A stretch of 64,000 nucleotides of DNA from Dasypus novemcinctus (Eukaryota > Chordata > Mammalia > Cingulata > Dasypodidae): NCBI RefSeq assembly GCF_030445035.2, contig NW_026688628.1, forward strand, positions 682,001-746,000. Direction: 5' to 3'. Positions 35,896 through 48,088 of this stretch are shown piece by piece. Position numbers and translations under genes: made by a program. The stretch's first letter is position 1; each line of letters begins with the position of its first letter. The notes beneath the pieces were generated by a model that saw only the letters and a program-made list of their open reading frames with translations, did no database searches and was not told the DNA's origin.

Positions 35896-36960
35896 TCCCA
35901 GGAATTTGCATTTCACCAAAAATTTTACTTCTTAATAAACTTAATATTTAGACAGTTTTAGAGTTGCAGAAATCCTGTAAGGATGTTATAAATAGTTTCC
36001 AAGAATCTCTTACCCCCTTTCCCCTGTTTGTACCATCTGCCATCCAAAATAACACCTTTTATTTATTTGTCATAACTTCTTAGTCACTTTGTGATTGTGG
36101 CAGCTTCTCAGACTCTTCTTGGTTTTGATAACCTGGATACTTTCGAGGAGTGTAGGTAAGATATATTGTAAAGTTTCCCTCAGTTTGAATTTTCTGATGT
36201 TCTTCTCATGATTAGACTGAGCTTATGGGTTTTTGGAAGAATGCACCAGAAATAAAGTATCATTTTCATACCATCATAACTAGGGTGCATCCTATCAACA
36301 TGACTTATCATTGTTGATATTGACTTCTTTCAGCAGTGTTTTGTGGTTCCCCAGCATAAAGTTCCTCATATCTCTAACCTGCCTTATATCACCTTTGGGA
36401 AGAAGTCACTAAGTGAAACCCATACTTCAAGAGTGGGATTTTTCTCCATGGCCTTGAAAAAGTAATATCTCCATAAATTATTTATTTTTTTCCTGCAAGA
36501 GAGATTTGTCTCTTCTTATTTATTTAATCAATTATTTATTAATATCAGGATGAACTCATGAAATTTATATGATACTTTTAGTAGTGATACAATATTACTT
36601 TTCTTGTTTAATTTGTTCCACTTTTGGCCATGGGGGTAAAATGTCAGCTGTACTCTTTATCTGTAGTATAACCCCATCATTGAGAGTTTTATTTTAGCAC
36701 ATATTTACTCTATGGTACTATAAATTGTGCCAGTCATTTCTTGCATGTTTCTCTCCTAGAGTCAACAATTTCTCCAAGAAGACACTTATTGGATAATGGT
36801 GATAAATTCCATGTTCTGAGTTCCATGGTACTGTGCCTTCTAAGGCCTCTCTGAAGAGAGTGTGAGGAAACATATGTGTGTATATACATGTTTATAAATA
36901 TGCCTACATACAACACTCTATATTTACTGATACATGAGTTAATAAATTAAACTATTAACA
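35896..36960 (-). mobile_element. Old L1 3' UTR (L1M type)
   Basis: Antisense 3' UTR of an old mammalian L1: TTATGGGTTTTTGGAAGAAT, CATCCTATCAACATGACTTATC and the TTGTCTCTTCTTATTTATTTA stretch are characteristic. The right part (36690-36900, CCTCTCTGAAGAGAGTGTGAGG) matches the reverse complement of 62000-62225. The subfamily is not assigned. Confidence 0.7.
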
Positions 36961-37345
36961 TATAGAACATTCTAGTCTCCTCCCTTGCTTATCTATAATC
37001 ACCTATTTCACAGTGTGGAAAATATTCCCTCATCTGTCAACTATCTATGAAACTTGATTCCAGTGCAAATGCATAGAAGTATTAGAATTGTTAATCCATA
37101 CATGGTGGGTTGGTACATTGTTAATTATAGAACTGTACTTTCATAGTTTCTTTAGGCTTTATTTTACAGAGTCCATTCATATCCAATATTACTTCTTTTT
37201 TTAAAGTTTAAAACATATCATTGAAAATGTCTTTAAGGATAATTAATTATGAAAATAATACACATTTATAGGGAATGAGTAGATTTTTTTCCAAAATGTT
37301 ACACTGAAAAAATATAAGTTCCTTTACACCCCACTCCCCACCCCC
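36961..37345. other. No gene seen
   Basis: AT-rich sequence without recognised features. Confidence 0.5.
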
Positions 37346-37765
37346 AATTGCATCATTTTTAAGTGTATTGATACATAGATCACAAATTACATCAAAAAAA
37401 TAAGAGGTTCCCATAAACCCCCTACCCCACTCTTCCCACATCAACAACCTCATTCATCATTGTGGTTCATTTGTTGCATTTGGTGAATACATTTTGGAGC
37501 GCTGCTGCACCACGTGGATTATAGTTTACATTTTAGTTTACACTCTCCCCCAGTCCATTCCGTAGGTTATGGCAGGATATATAATGTCCAGCATCTGTCC
37601 TTGCAATATCATTTAGGACAACTCCAAGTCCCAAAATTGTCCCCACATCACCTCTTTTCTTCCCTCTCCCTGCCCTCAGCAACTACTGTGGCCACTTACT
37701 CCACATCAATGCTCAATTTCTTCCATTGCCAGTCACAACAATGTGTGCGTAAGTGGCTCTCTGAA
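37346..37765 (-). mobile_element. 5'-truncated L1 3' UTR
   Basis: It is the terminal ~400 bp of the long L1 3' UTR in minus orientation (GAGGTTCCCATAAACCCCCTACC, then CCATTCCGTAGGTTATGGC, then CATTGCCAGTCACAACAATG). The level of divergence is intermediate. Confidence 0.85.
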
Positions 37766-38261
37766 TCTTGAAGTTTCAGAATCAGCAAGGCCAACTCTTT
37801 CATCATCATCTCTGAACACTCTATTCTTAAAAAAACTTTTTATATTTTATGGAAGTATATCATTCATACATTGACATGCACACTAAAGATTGTGATCTTA
37901 CAAAATATACATACATAACATCACACAGGTGTCTCATACATCACCGTTTCACCAACTCTTTGCATTGTGAAACATTTGTTACAAACTGTGCATGAACATC
38001 ATCACAATATTACTACCAACTATAGTTCCTATCTTACATTTGGTGTATTTTTTCCCCAACCCATATTATTTTTTAAATATATATTTTTATTACAAATATT
38101 GTGAACTTGCAAAACAATCATACAGATGTGTAAATTTCCCATACAATTCCACACCCTTGTTGAACATTTGTTACAGATTATGAGACACTATGACGAGACT
38201 ATTACTACCAATCATGGTCCACTAGCATGCTTTTTTTTTAGAGTCATGCAAACCTTTATCT

Positions 38262-38686
38262 TTCTTTTTTTTTTTAAGATTTATTTATTTATTTATTTCT
38301 CTACCCTTCCCCAGCCCGACCCCAGTTGTCTGTTCTCTGTGTCTATTTGCTGTGTCTTCTTTGTCCGCTTCTGTTATTGTCAGCAGCACAGGAATCTGTG
38401 TTTCTTTTTGTTGTGTCATCTTATTGTGTCAGCTCTCTGTGTGTGTGGCACTATTCCTGGGCAGGCTGCACTTTCTTTCACGCTGGGCAGCTCTCCTTCT
38501 GGGGTGCTCTCCTTGTGCATGGGGCTCCCCTATGTAGGAGACACCCCTGCATGGCAGGGCACTCCTTGTGTGCATCAGGACTGCACATGGGCCAGCTGCA
38601 CATGGGTCAACGAGGCCCAGGGTTTGAACTGCGGACCTCCCATGTGGTAGATGGATGCCCTAACCACTGGGCCACGTCCTCTGCCC
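38262..38686 (-). mobile_element. DAS-type SINE
   Basis: The T-run at 38264-38275 is the A tail of a minus-strand SINE. The tRNA-like head lies at the right end, with the B box as GGTTTGAACTG on the plus strand near 38618 and the A-box region at CCCTAACCACTGGGCCACG near 38659. It is the same family as 32190-32610 without the 13-bp duplication. Confidence 0.93.
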
Positions 38687-38944
38687 ATAGCATACATTTA
38701 GCACACTTTTTCCATACACCTCCTTTATCAACACAGTACAGTTTGATATTTATGCAAGAATATTATAGTATTGCTGTTAACCACAGTCTATAGGTCACAC
38801 TAATTGTAGTTTTCCATGTATATACAATAGTGATATACATCTGCTCTAGTTCACAGAAGAACTTGCTTGTATTTGCACCCTTAACCACAATTCTCAACTG
38901 CCTCTGGGTTTACTGTGTATTTCAGTCCTTCAGGTATTCTTTTA

Positions 38945-39344
38945 TTTTTTATAAGATTTATTTATTTATTTCTCCCCCCCACCCTGCCCCAGTTGTCTGT
39001 TCTCTGTGTCTATCTCCTGTGTGCTCTTCTTTGTCCGCTTCTGTTGTTGTTAGTGGCATGGGAATCTGTGTTTCTTTTTGTTGCGTCATCTTGCTGTGTG
39101 CTGCCTGCCATTCCTGGGCAGGCTGAAATTTCTTTTGCACTGGACGGCTCTCCTTATGGGGCTCACTCCTTGCGCATGGAGCTCCCTTATGCGGGGACAC
39201 CCCTGCGTGGCAGGGCACTCCTTGTGTGCATCAGCACTGCACATGGGCCAGCTCCACATGGGTCAAGGAGGCCTGGGGTTTGAACTGCGGACCTCCTATG
39301 TGGTAGATGGATGCCCTATCCACTGGGTCAAGTCTGCTTCCCTC
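38945..39344 (-). mobile_element. DAS-type SINE
   Basis: This is a third copy, minus strand, with the same head and body. It is flanked by TCAGGTATTCTTTTA (38930-38944) and TCAGTTATTCTTTAG (39345-39359), a target-site duplication of about 14 bp with small differences. Confidence 0.94.
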
Positions 39345-39504
39345 TCAGTTATTCTTTAGCTTTCTTTCTATTGACATTTACTTCCCCAGACTAACTTTTT
39401 CAGCCACAATCCCATTTATAATCCAGTTACTACTCACTATAATGTGTTATTATCAGCTCTATCCATCACTACACTTTTAAGTCCAGTTAATTAAAACTTC
39501 TACA

Positions 39505-41296
39505 GGAGGAGGCAGGGCAAGGTGGTGTCTGAGTGAGTGCAACTGCAAAGAAGAAGCAAAGTGGTGTTGGAATCTTGCCGGAGCAGAATGTTTCAGGACC
39601 TTGCAAGGCAGGTGGTGTATGGACGTCTGTTTTTTAGAGACAGTGAAAGAAGTAGTGCTTGCTAAAGGTAGAATTGCAGGTTACAAGCACAGAGGTTGAA
39701 AGCTGTGGGGAGGCGGGACCCTTCCACTTATGGCTGGTGGCCACAATGTTCCCTGAGAACTGTCAGTTGTGTGGTGGTGTCCCTGGGCACCATGATCCCC
39801 AGATACGTGGTCCCCAGGTCTGTGTCCCCTAAGCTCCATAGCCCGCATTCCACACACCTACATACTCTGAGTCTGCAGTGTCCTGGGCTTCCGTTTCCCA
39901 AGTCCAGCACTTCTGGAGGTCCGGGATTGCCCAAGTCCTCCAGTTTTGGACTGACTCCATGAGTGGGAGGGATTCGGTAGAAGGTGCAGCAAAGGGGCCA
40001 AGCGAGTGAAGGTTCAATTTTCTGGTTCTCCCTCCCTCCTTTTTCTGTGTATCTGTGCTTCGAGGAGCATACCAGCTGGCTTGGGGAGAGCCTGGGAAGA
40101 AAGGAGTAGTGAATCTGCTGACAAAACCCAATTCACCTAAATACCCTGTGATATGAAACTTGGTCTGGGAGAAGGTGGAGTCGGAAAATCAACTAGCCCT
40201 CTCATAGCACACCTAAAAGAGAGGGACTGTAGGAGGTGCTTTCCAAGCTTCCAATAGCATACTTGGGGTTCCTGGTGAGCTGTGGGTGCTCTCTCTCTGG
40301 AAAACAAACGTCACTGTTTTCTGTGCAGAGCTGGTTCAACAAGGACCCACTTGAATCTCCTACTGGACCTCTCAGGCAGCTTTCCTGCTGCCCTGGGTGA
40401 CAGGGAAGTAAGGAGGGGAAAAGAGGAGAATGTCAAATCCCTAAGCATTTTATTTAACTGCAAAGAGATACCTTGCTTGAAACTTTGTCTGGCATTTTAT
40501 TGGGTTGTCTTCTTGTTTTCTTTCTCTTAATCCCCCAAGGTCCTTTTTCTCTTTCTTTTTCTTTTTTCTCTTTTTCTTTTTCTTGCATACTTACCCCCTC
40601 CTTTTTGTCCCTTTTTTCCTTTTCTTTCTTTCATCTCCTTTTTAAAATTTATTAAAATATTAGGTGCTGCAGGGACTGCTTCACATTTGCTGTATTTCCT
40701 CATCCTCCATTCCACTTTTGTGTGTATATTGATTTTGGTCACCAACACTATCCCCTTTCCTCTACATCTTTCTATCCTCCATCATTTATTGTTTCTCTTA
40801 CATTACACATCTCTTTGTTTGCCCCCCTATTTTTCTGAATTTATTTCTAATACCTTTGCTCTGTTTTCTGTCTTATATTTACTCTTTATATTACTGTCCT
40901 TTTTTTACTCTTTCCCTCTCTCCTGAACACACTGGCCTTTTAATTCACACTATATTCCTCCCCATATTTAGTTTACTGTCTCATTATATATACACTACTT
41001 TTCATACTGTTATAAGTATACATACCTTACATGAGTCAAATATCCATTCTCCTAGATCACACATGGTTCCTCTTAATATTTATTATCAATGCTACTATTG
41101 TTCATTTTTCTTCTCTTACTCTTTTGGCTTTCCCTGACCTTAATATTTTCCTTCAAGTGAACTTAGCCAACAACAAGGAAATAGAATAAGAAGAACAAAG
41201 TGACAAAGAGAAGAATTAACACACATGCAAAAACAACTAATTAAACACCAAACTAGACAAAGAAGATAAGCAACTGATTAAAACCATCAATATAAA
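39505..41296 (+). promoter_or_regulatory. L1 5' UTR
   Basis: It is collinear with 6022-7815: a single monomer-like unit, then a pyrimidine-rich tract (40545-40650), then the common ORF1-proximal part (40660-41290). At the position of the YY1-like motif this copy reads CAAGGTGGT (39518-39526), two changes from CAAGATGGC, so the site is probably lost. Confidence 0.82.
39518..39526 (+). promoter_or_regulatory. Degenerate YY1-like motif
   Basis: CAAGGTGGT replaces CAAGATGGC at the same position from the 5' end. Confidence 0.4.
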
Positions 41297-42123
41297 ATGA
41301 TGACAAGACAGCAACAAAAAATTACAAACCAAAATAACAATCAGGAAAACATGCTCCAATCCAATGAACAAACTAAAATCAGGAAGAGTAACAGAACATC
41401 AAACAAGTAATTAAAGTTCTCAAAACATATATTAGGGACAAATTTGATGAGGTGGAGGAAGAGATTAAGAATATGAAGAAAAAAACACTTAGAGAGAATA
41501 CAGAAGAAATTGCAATCATACACAAAAAGATAAAAGATGTGATGGTGATGAACAGCACAATTCTAGAAATCAAAAATACACTCTCAGCAAATAACAGCAG
41601 ACTCAAAGAGGCACAGAAAAGAATTAGTGGTGTGGAAGACACTATATCTGAAATCAAACAGATAGTAGAAGTGATCGATAAAAAGAAAGAAAAATTCCAG
41701 CATGGATTTCGGGATCTGAATGACAATGGAAAACACACAAACATATACATTACAGGCATCCCAGAAGGAGAAGAGAAGGGAAAAGGGACAGAAGGGGTGT
41801 TGGAGGAAATAATGGCTGAAAACTTCCCAAATCTACTGAGGGAGATGGATGTACATGTCCAGGAAGCACAATGCACTCCAAACAGCATAAATTCCAACAG
41901 GCCTACCCAAGACATATACTTGTACAATTACATGCTAGGCCACAGAAAAAGTCTCAATGAATTCAGAAAGACTGAAATCATACAAAATAATTTCTCTGAC
42001 CACAGTAGAATGAAGCTGGAAATCTTCAAGGGACAGAGACCAAGATTTGGCACCAAGATTTGGAAGTTAAATAGCACTCTTAGAAAAACAGTGGGTCAAG
42101 GAGGAAATGACAAAAGAAATTAA
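41297..42123 (+). pseudogene. L1 ORF1 fused to ORF2 endonuclease segment by deletion
   Basis: ORF1 starts at ATG 41297 but is stopped after ~37 codons. A 223-codon open frame from 41452 to 42123 covers the coiled coil and most of the RNA-binding half of ORF1 (ending near NSNRPTQDIYLYN). At about 41927-41932 it then runs directly into the ORF2 endonuclease C-terminal segment (MLGHRKSLNEFRK, SDHSRMK, IFKGQRPRFG). About 1 kb is missing: the ORF1 C terminus, the inter-ORF spacer and the first ~200 codons of ORF2. A one-base loss just before the junction puts the two parts in the same frame. The result is an open chimera lacking most catalytic endonuclease residues. Confidence 0.85.
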
Positions 42124-45100
42124 TAACTACCTTAAAACTAATGAAAATTATAACACAACATATCCAAACTTATGGGATGCAGCAAATCAATACCGATAGG
42201 GAAATTTATAGCCATAAATTCATACATCAAAAAAGAAGAAAGAGCTAAAATTGAATAACTAATTGTACAATTGGAGGAATTAGTGAAAAAAACAACAAAC
42301 TAAATACAAAGGAAGAAGAAAGAAAGAAATAACAAAGATCAGCACAGAACTAAATGAAATAGAAAAAAAGAAAGCACTTGAAAAAATGAGCAAAACCAAG
42401 AGCTGGTTTTTTGAGATCAATAAAATTGACAAACCGTTACCTAGACTAACAAAGAAAAAAAGAAGGAAGATGATGCAAATATGCAAAATAAGTAATGAGA
42501 AAGGAGATATCAACATTGACCCCACAGAAATAAAGACTATTATAAAAGGATACTTTGAAAAACTATACTCCAAGAAAAAGGACAATTTAGAGGAAATGGA
42601 CAAATTCCTAGAAACACATAAGCAGCTTACATTGATGAAAGAAGAAACTGATGATCTCAACAAACCAATCACAAGTAAAGAGATAGAATCAGTCATTAAA
42701 ACCTCTCAACTAAGAAGAGCCCTGGGCCAGACAGCTTCACAGGTGAATTCTACCAAGCATTCGAGAAAAAACTAACACCAATCATGCTTAAACTCTTCCA
42801 AAAAATAAAAATACAAGGAACATTGCCTAACTCATTCTATGATGCCAACATTACTCTAATACCAAAGCCAAAGACACCACAAGAAGGGAAAATTACAGAC
42901 CAATCCCTCTAATGAACTTAGACATGAAAATCCTCAAAGAAATACTTGCTAATCATATTCAACAATACACTAAATAAATTATACACCATGCCCAAGCGAG
43001 ATTCATTCCAGGTATGCAAGGATGGGTCAACATAGGAAAATCAATTAATGTAATACACCATATAAACAGACTGAAGGAAAAAGAATCACATGATCATATC
43101 TATAGATGCAGAAAAAGCATTTGACAAAATACAGCACACTTTCCTAATAAAAACAATGCAAAAGATCAGAATAGAGGGAAATTTTCTCAACATGATAAAG
43201 AGCATATATGAAAAACCCACAGCTAACATCATTTACAATGTTGAAAATATAAAATCTTTCTCTCTAAGATCAAGAAAAAAAGAAGGATGCCCACTATCAG
43301 CCCTTCTATTTAACATTGTCTTAGAACTACTTGCTCAAGCGCTGAGGGAAGAACCAGACATAAGAGCCATCCAAATTGGAAAGGAAGAAGTGAAAATTTC
43401 ACTATTTGCAGATGATATGATCCTATTCATAGAAAACCCTGGGAAGTCTACAAGAAATCTTCTAGAACTCATAAATGAGTTCAGTAAAGTCACAGGTTAC
43501 AAAATCAATATGCAATAATCAATACCATTTCTGTATACCAATAATGATCAATCTGAGGATGAAATCAGAAATCAAATACCATTTCCAATAGTAAATAAAA
43601 AAAATAAAATACCTAGGAATAAATTTAAATAAAGATGTAAAGGACTTATACACAGAAAACTACAAACACTGCTCAAGGAAATCAAAGACGACCTAAATAA
43701 ATGGAAGAATATTCCCTGCCCATGGATAGGAAGACTAAATATCATTAAAATGTCTATCCTACCAAAACTGATCTATGGATTCAATGCAATCCCAATAAAA
43801 ATCCACGCAGCATTCTTTAATGAACTAGATAAGCTTACTATGATATTTATTTGAAAAGGAAAGTGGTCCCAAATAGCCAAAGACATATTGAAAAAGAAAA
43901 ATGAAATTGGAGGAATCACACTACCTGACCCCAAAACGTACTACAAAGCTACAGTTGTGAAAATGGCATCGTATTGACAGAAGGATAGACATACTGACCA
44001 ATGGACTTGAAATGAGAGTTCTGATATAGATCCTCAAATAAACAGCCATATGGTATTCAACAAGGCCACCAAACCTCTCAACTGTGAGAGAATGGCCTCT
44101 TCAACAAATGGTGCCTGGAGAACTGGATATCCATTTTTAAAAGAATGAAAGAGGATTACCAATTCACACCTTTTACAAAAATCAACTCAAGATGGATGAA
44201 AGATCTAATATAAGAGCCAAGACAATAAAGACTTTGGAAAGCAATGTAGGGAAGCATCTACAGGACCTTGTAATAGGAAACGGCTTCATGAACTTCACAC
44301 ACAAAGCATGAGCAGCCAAAGAACAAATAGATAAATGGGCTTCCTCAAAATTAAAGCCTTCTGCACCTCAAAGGATTTTGTTCAAGAAAGTGAAAAGAGT
44401 CTACACATTGGGAGAAAATATTTGGTAACCATATACCTTATGGGAGAAATATCCTGCATTTATAAAGAATTCCTATATCTTGAAAATAAAAAGACAAGCA
44501 ACCCATTTAAAAAATGGGAAAAAGATTTGAACAGATGCTTCTCAAAAGAAGTTTTACAAATAGCTAAAAGGCACATGAAAAAATGCTCCAAATCACTAGC
44601 TACTAGGGAAATGCAAGTCAAAACACAATGAGATACCATATTACTCCCATAATTCTGGCAGCTATCAAAAAATCAGAGATCTACAGGTGCTGGAGAGAAT
44701 GTGGAGGAATGAGAACTCTCATCCACTGCTGGTTGGAATGCAGAAGGACCCAGCCATTCTGGAGGACAGTTTGGTAGTTTCTCAAAAAACTAGGTACAGA
44801 TTTACCATATGAACCAGCAATTCCACTGCTGGGTATATACCCAGAAGATCTGAAAACAAGGACACAAGCTGATATACACACACCAATGTTCATAGCAGCA
44901 CTATCCACTGTTGGCAAAAGTTGGAATCAATCCAAATGCCATCAAGAGATGAATGGATAAATAAAATGTGTATACATACAATGGAATACTACTCAGCTAT
45001 AAGAACAAATACACTACAAACATATATGATAACATGGATGAATCTTGAGAACTTTATATTGAGTGAAGTAACCCAGGCATTGAAGGACAAATACTACATG

Positions 45101-45124
45101 ACCTCTCTGATAAGAAATAAGTAA
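42124..45124 (+). pseudogene. L1 ORF2 remainder (reverse transcriptase and C terminus), broken
   Basis: From the end of the endonuclease to the stop near 45124 the ORF2 order is kept but split by frameshifts and stops. Open stretches are 42386-42775, 43090-43518, 44335-44631 and 44921-45124. The reverse transcriptase region has [14 protein letters not shown] near 43100 and [12 protein letters not shown] near 43400, so the catalytic box is unchanged. The C-terminal Cys/His-rich part is at 44690-44780. The end SLIRNK is the family's usual terminus. Confidence 0.88.
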
Positions 45125-48076
45125 ACCAAGCTGTTTCAGAGAGATAGAAACAGCTTCAGAGTGACTGGATGATATGCTTAAAGGAAGTTGGGGAGTAGAG
45201 AAAGGGTGCAAGCTGACACCTGCATGGGTGAAAGCTATGATAAGCTGAATATAAGTATTTGTACAGAGGAGGGATAAAATGGGGGCATAAGGATACCTCG
45301 AGGCAGGGCTTTGTGAGCATGAGGGGCCTGGAGATGAAAGGATGGATCAGATGGCCCAATTTTTGGGGGGGACGGTGGGCAGAACATTTGAACATAGGAA
45401 ACTGTCAGGTATGTGGTTGAAATTATAAATTAGAGAAAACTCTAGAAAATATAGTATGGAAGGTTACCTGTTTTAAGATGCTTAAAGGGGGGGGTCTGAC
45501 ACACGGAAAGCTTCTAGGGAGAGTGTCATAATGGGTTATACTATTGGGTGGAGACCCATACAATGAGGGTGAAAGTATACCCACATCCTGGGGAGAACTG
45601 ATGTTCTCAAATACAGGGAATTTTACCTCTTGAGAGAATTGGTGGCTCCCAGTGGGTTAGGGCAGTCGAGTACGTCAAGCTCTCAACATTGTTGCAAGTC
45701 TCTCTGAATATGGTCCTTCATGTAATGAAGATTGAATGTCACAGTGGGCCCTGAGAGGATGGGGAAAAAGGTGTTGAATAGATGGAATCAGTGTAACTGT
45801 GGGTCAATGGAAGTATTCCATAAGATCATGCAATGATGGATATAGGACATGTTAAATTACACCAAAAATGTATTAAAGTCTATAGGCTAAAATATAAATG
45901 ATAATGTAAAACATAAGATAACTAAAAATTTAGAAAATTGTATAGTCTAAAATATAAACCATAATGGAAACTCAAATGGAATCATGTTTGAAAGCTATTG
46001 TTTCAATATCTGTACATGAACTGCAGCAAATAGAATATGAACATGTAGAAAGATCAATGTTTGAGAACGGACAAAGGGTTTGATGTTGGATATGTGGGAG
46101 TACCATATATTGTATATGTGAATTATTGTGATCTAAAACTTATGTGAAGATAAACTTAATAGTTGGAAGAAGAAAAAAAAAGAAAGTATGTAGACACTGA
46201 GGAAGAAATGGAAGAAATTGCCTTGCCACGGCAATACCTACAGCAGGGCAACACCTACAGCAGTGATGAAAGGCAAAATGTTAAAACAGAACTTTCAGTT
46301 TTTCATTTTTTGATACTCCAATTTATTTTTCCTTTTTTAAATTTTTCTAAATTAGTATATATTCTGTATCTAACCTTTAAACCCATCATTATACACCATT
46401 TTGCGCTTTATGGAATCTGGCAATATATTAGGCTTCCTTTCTAAAGAAGTTTTGGAGTACAGAAGGGTTCAACTATGGCAGGGGAGGAATACTGGTGTGG
46501 TGTGTTATTGAAAGGGGGCACATAATTGGGAGGGAGTTCTCCACGGTCTGTACACAGGGTACATGAAAATGTTTGGGTATTTTCATAGTGGTTTCAGTTA
46601 AAAATGACAACTGAGGGAGTGCTGAGTTCCAATCCAGGGGAGCTCTATCACATTCCCAAATGAACAGCAACAATACCCCAAGTGCAATGTCAAAAACCAA
46701 TAAAGATGGGCGGCCCAGCAATGAGCCCTTGATACTGATGGCTACGATTATGAGCTTGTGTGCCTGAAATATGAACTAGGCGTAGAGCTGCCAGGTGCTG
46801 AAGAGTTACCTCCTGAGGACCTCCATGTTGCTCAAATGTGGTCACTAAGCCAAACTTAGCATGTAAATGCATTACCTTCCCCCCAGCATGGAACATGACT
46901 TCTGGGGATGAACCTCCCTGGTGCCAAGGCATTACTACCAAGCACCATTTGATGATGTAATTAGAAAAAGACCTTGAATATAAGGGCCAACTCAGACCAG
47001 CAGAATATCTCAGCCTACATGTAATATCAAGTGTTTAAAACTGCTTTTTGTCTTGGACAAAAGGGGGAAATGGAAAGGACAAATGAGTTTGTATGGCTAT
47101 GATTCTCCAAAAACAGTTGGGAGGTCATCAATGGAGTAACGTTTATGCACATCTCAGCAGGGTCCCAGAGACAACCAAAGTAGATAGAAACCCAGGTACT
47201 GGTTCTCCTGAGGGCTGCAGAGACCCTATGTTCATGGCAGATGGCTCTGCAGTTCAGTGCCATGTCAGTTGGCCCTGCTTTGAGTTTGCATTCCTGAGTG
47301 AGATGGAGTTAGACTCAGATGTGATCTTTCTACACATGCCTCTTCTATTACTTTTACCAGACCTGTAGTTGGCTTTGGGTTTCGGGTATACTCAGGAGGC
47401 CTAAATCTCTGGACTGTCCATGTGACAGCCAGGCCCTGAGCCTCAGCAGGCTTGCAACTCCTACCCTCTGGTTTATTGCTTTTATCCTGGCCAGCTAACA
47501 GGGAGGTGAAGAAGGTCAACCACCACACCAGGGAGCCAAGAGTGCCTACAACTGCAAGCAGGAGAATTGCATCCATCATCCATGTGGAATGTTAGTCCCT
47601 TCTTGATGTAGAGGTGGACTGGACAGAACCATCCCAGGGTCTACAGGATGGAGGAGTAGGATATAGATTAGAGTTGACTTACTGGTGTTCTGCTGGGGAA
47701 CTATTGTGATTAGTAAGGGAAGAAATTGTAGTAGTGATGTGAAGAAAGTGGTCACGGTAGCTGCTGATGTTAGGGAGAAGGAAGAAAAGATATGATGTGG
47801 GTGCATTTTCAGGATTTGAAGTTGTCCTGGGTGATGATGCAGGACAGCTGCCGGACATTGTGTTTCCTGCCATGACCCACTGGGTGGACTGGAGAAGAGT
47901 GTAGATTACTATGTACATGCGGGACTGCAGTGCTCCAAAATGTATTTACCAGGTGCAGTGAATGTGCCATGATGATGCAAGAGATTGTTGTTGTGGGAGG
48001 AGTGGGGTGAGGGTGGTGGGAGGTATAAAGTGGCCTGTTATTTTTTTAATGTAACATTTAAAAGAAAATAAAGGAA
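45125..48076 (+). other. L1 long 3' UTR (~2.95 kb)
   Basis: It is collinear with 12341-15298 and ends with AATGTAACATTTAAAAGAAAATAAAGG just before the target duplication, so the 3' boundary is certain. This copy proves that the whole 2.95 kb belongs to the inserted element. A minus-strand frame at 47579-47265 (104 codons) starts with a hydrophobic segment; see findings. Confidence 0.93.
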
Positions 48077-48088
48077 AAAACTTCTACA

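Larger units (their letters stand above)
37820..39504 (-). mobile_element. 3' part of an older L1, interrupted by two SINEs
   Basis: Pieces 37820-38261, 38687-38944 and 39345-39504 are the antisense 3' UTR of an older L1 (CACAATATTACTACCAACTATAG, CAGTCTATAGGTCACACTAAT, CAGCTCTATCCATCACTACAC). The element resumes after the young L1 at 48089 with ORF2. It is a different family from the young L1s because its 3' UTR is unlike theirs. Confidence 0.65.
39505..48076 (+). mobile_element. LINE-1, full length ends, 12-bp target duplication
   Basis: This plus-strand L1 has both ends. The duplication AAAACTTCTACA lies at 39493-39504 and 48077-48088, and the left junction reads TT|AAAA, the preferred cut of L1 endonuclease. 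The element contains a 5' UTR, ORF1 fused by deletion to part of ORF2, the rest of ORF2 and a 2.95-kb 3' UTR, 8.57 kb in all. The clean duplication suggests that it is younger than most copies here, although its ORFs are broken. Confidence 0.96.

Noticed and set aside
38126..38793. Frames of 155-174 codons
   Set aside because: They are readings through a SINE; similar frames appear in the other two SINE copies.
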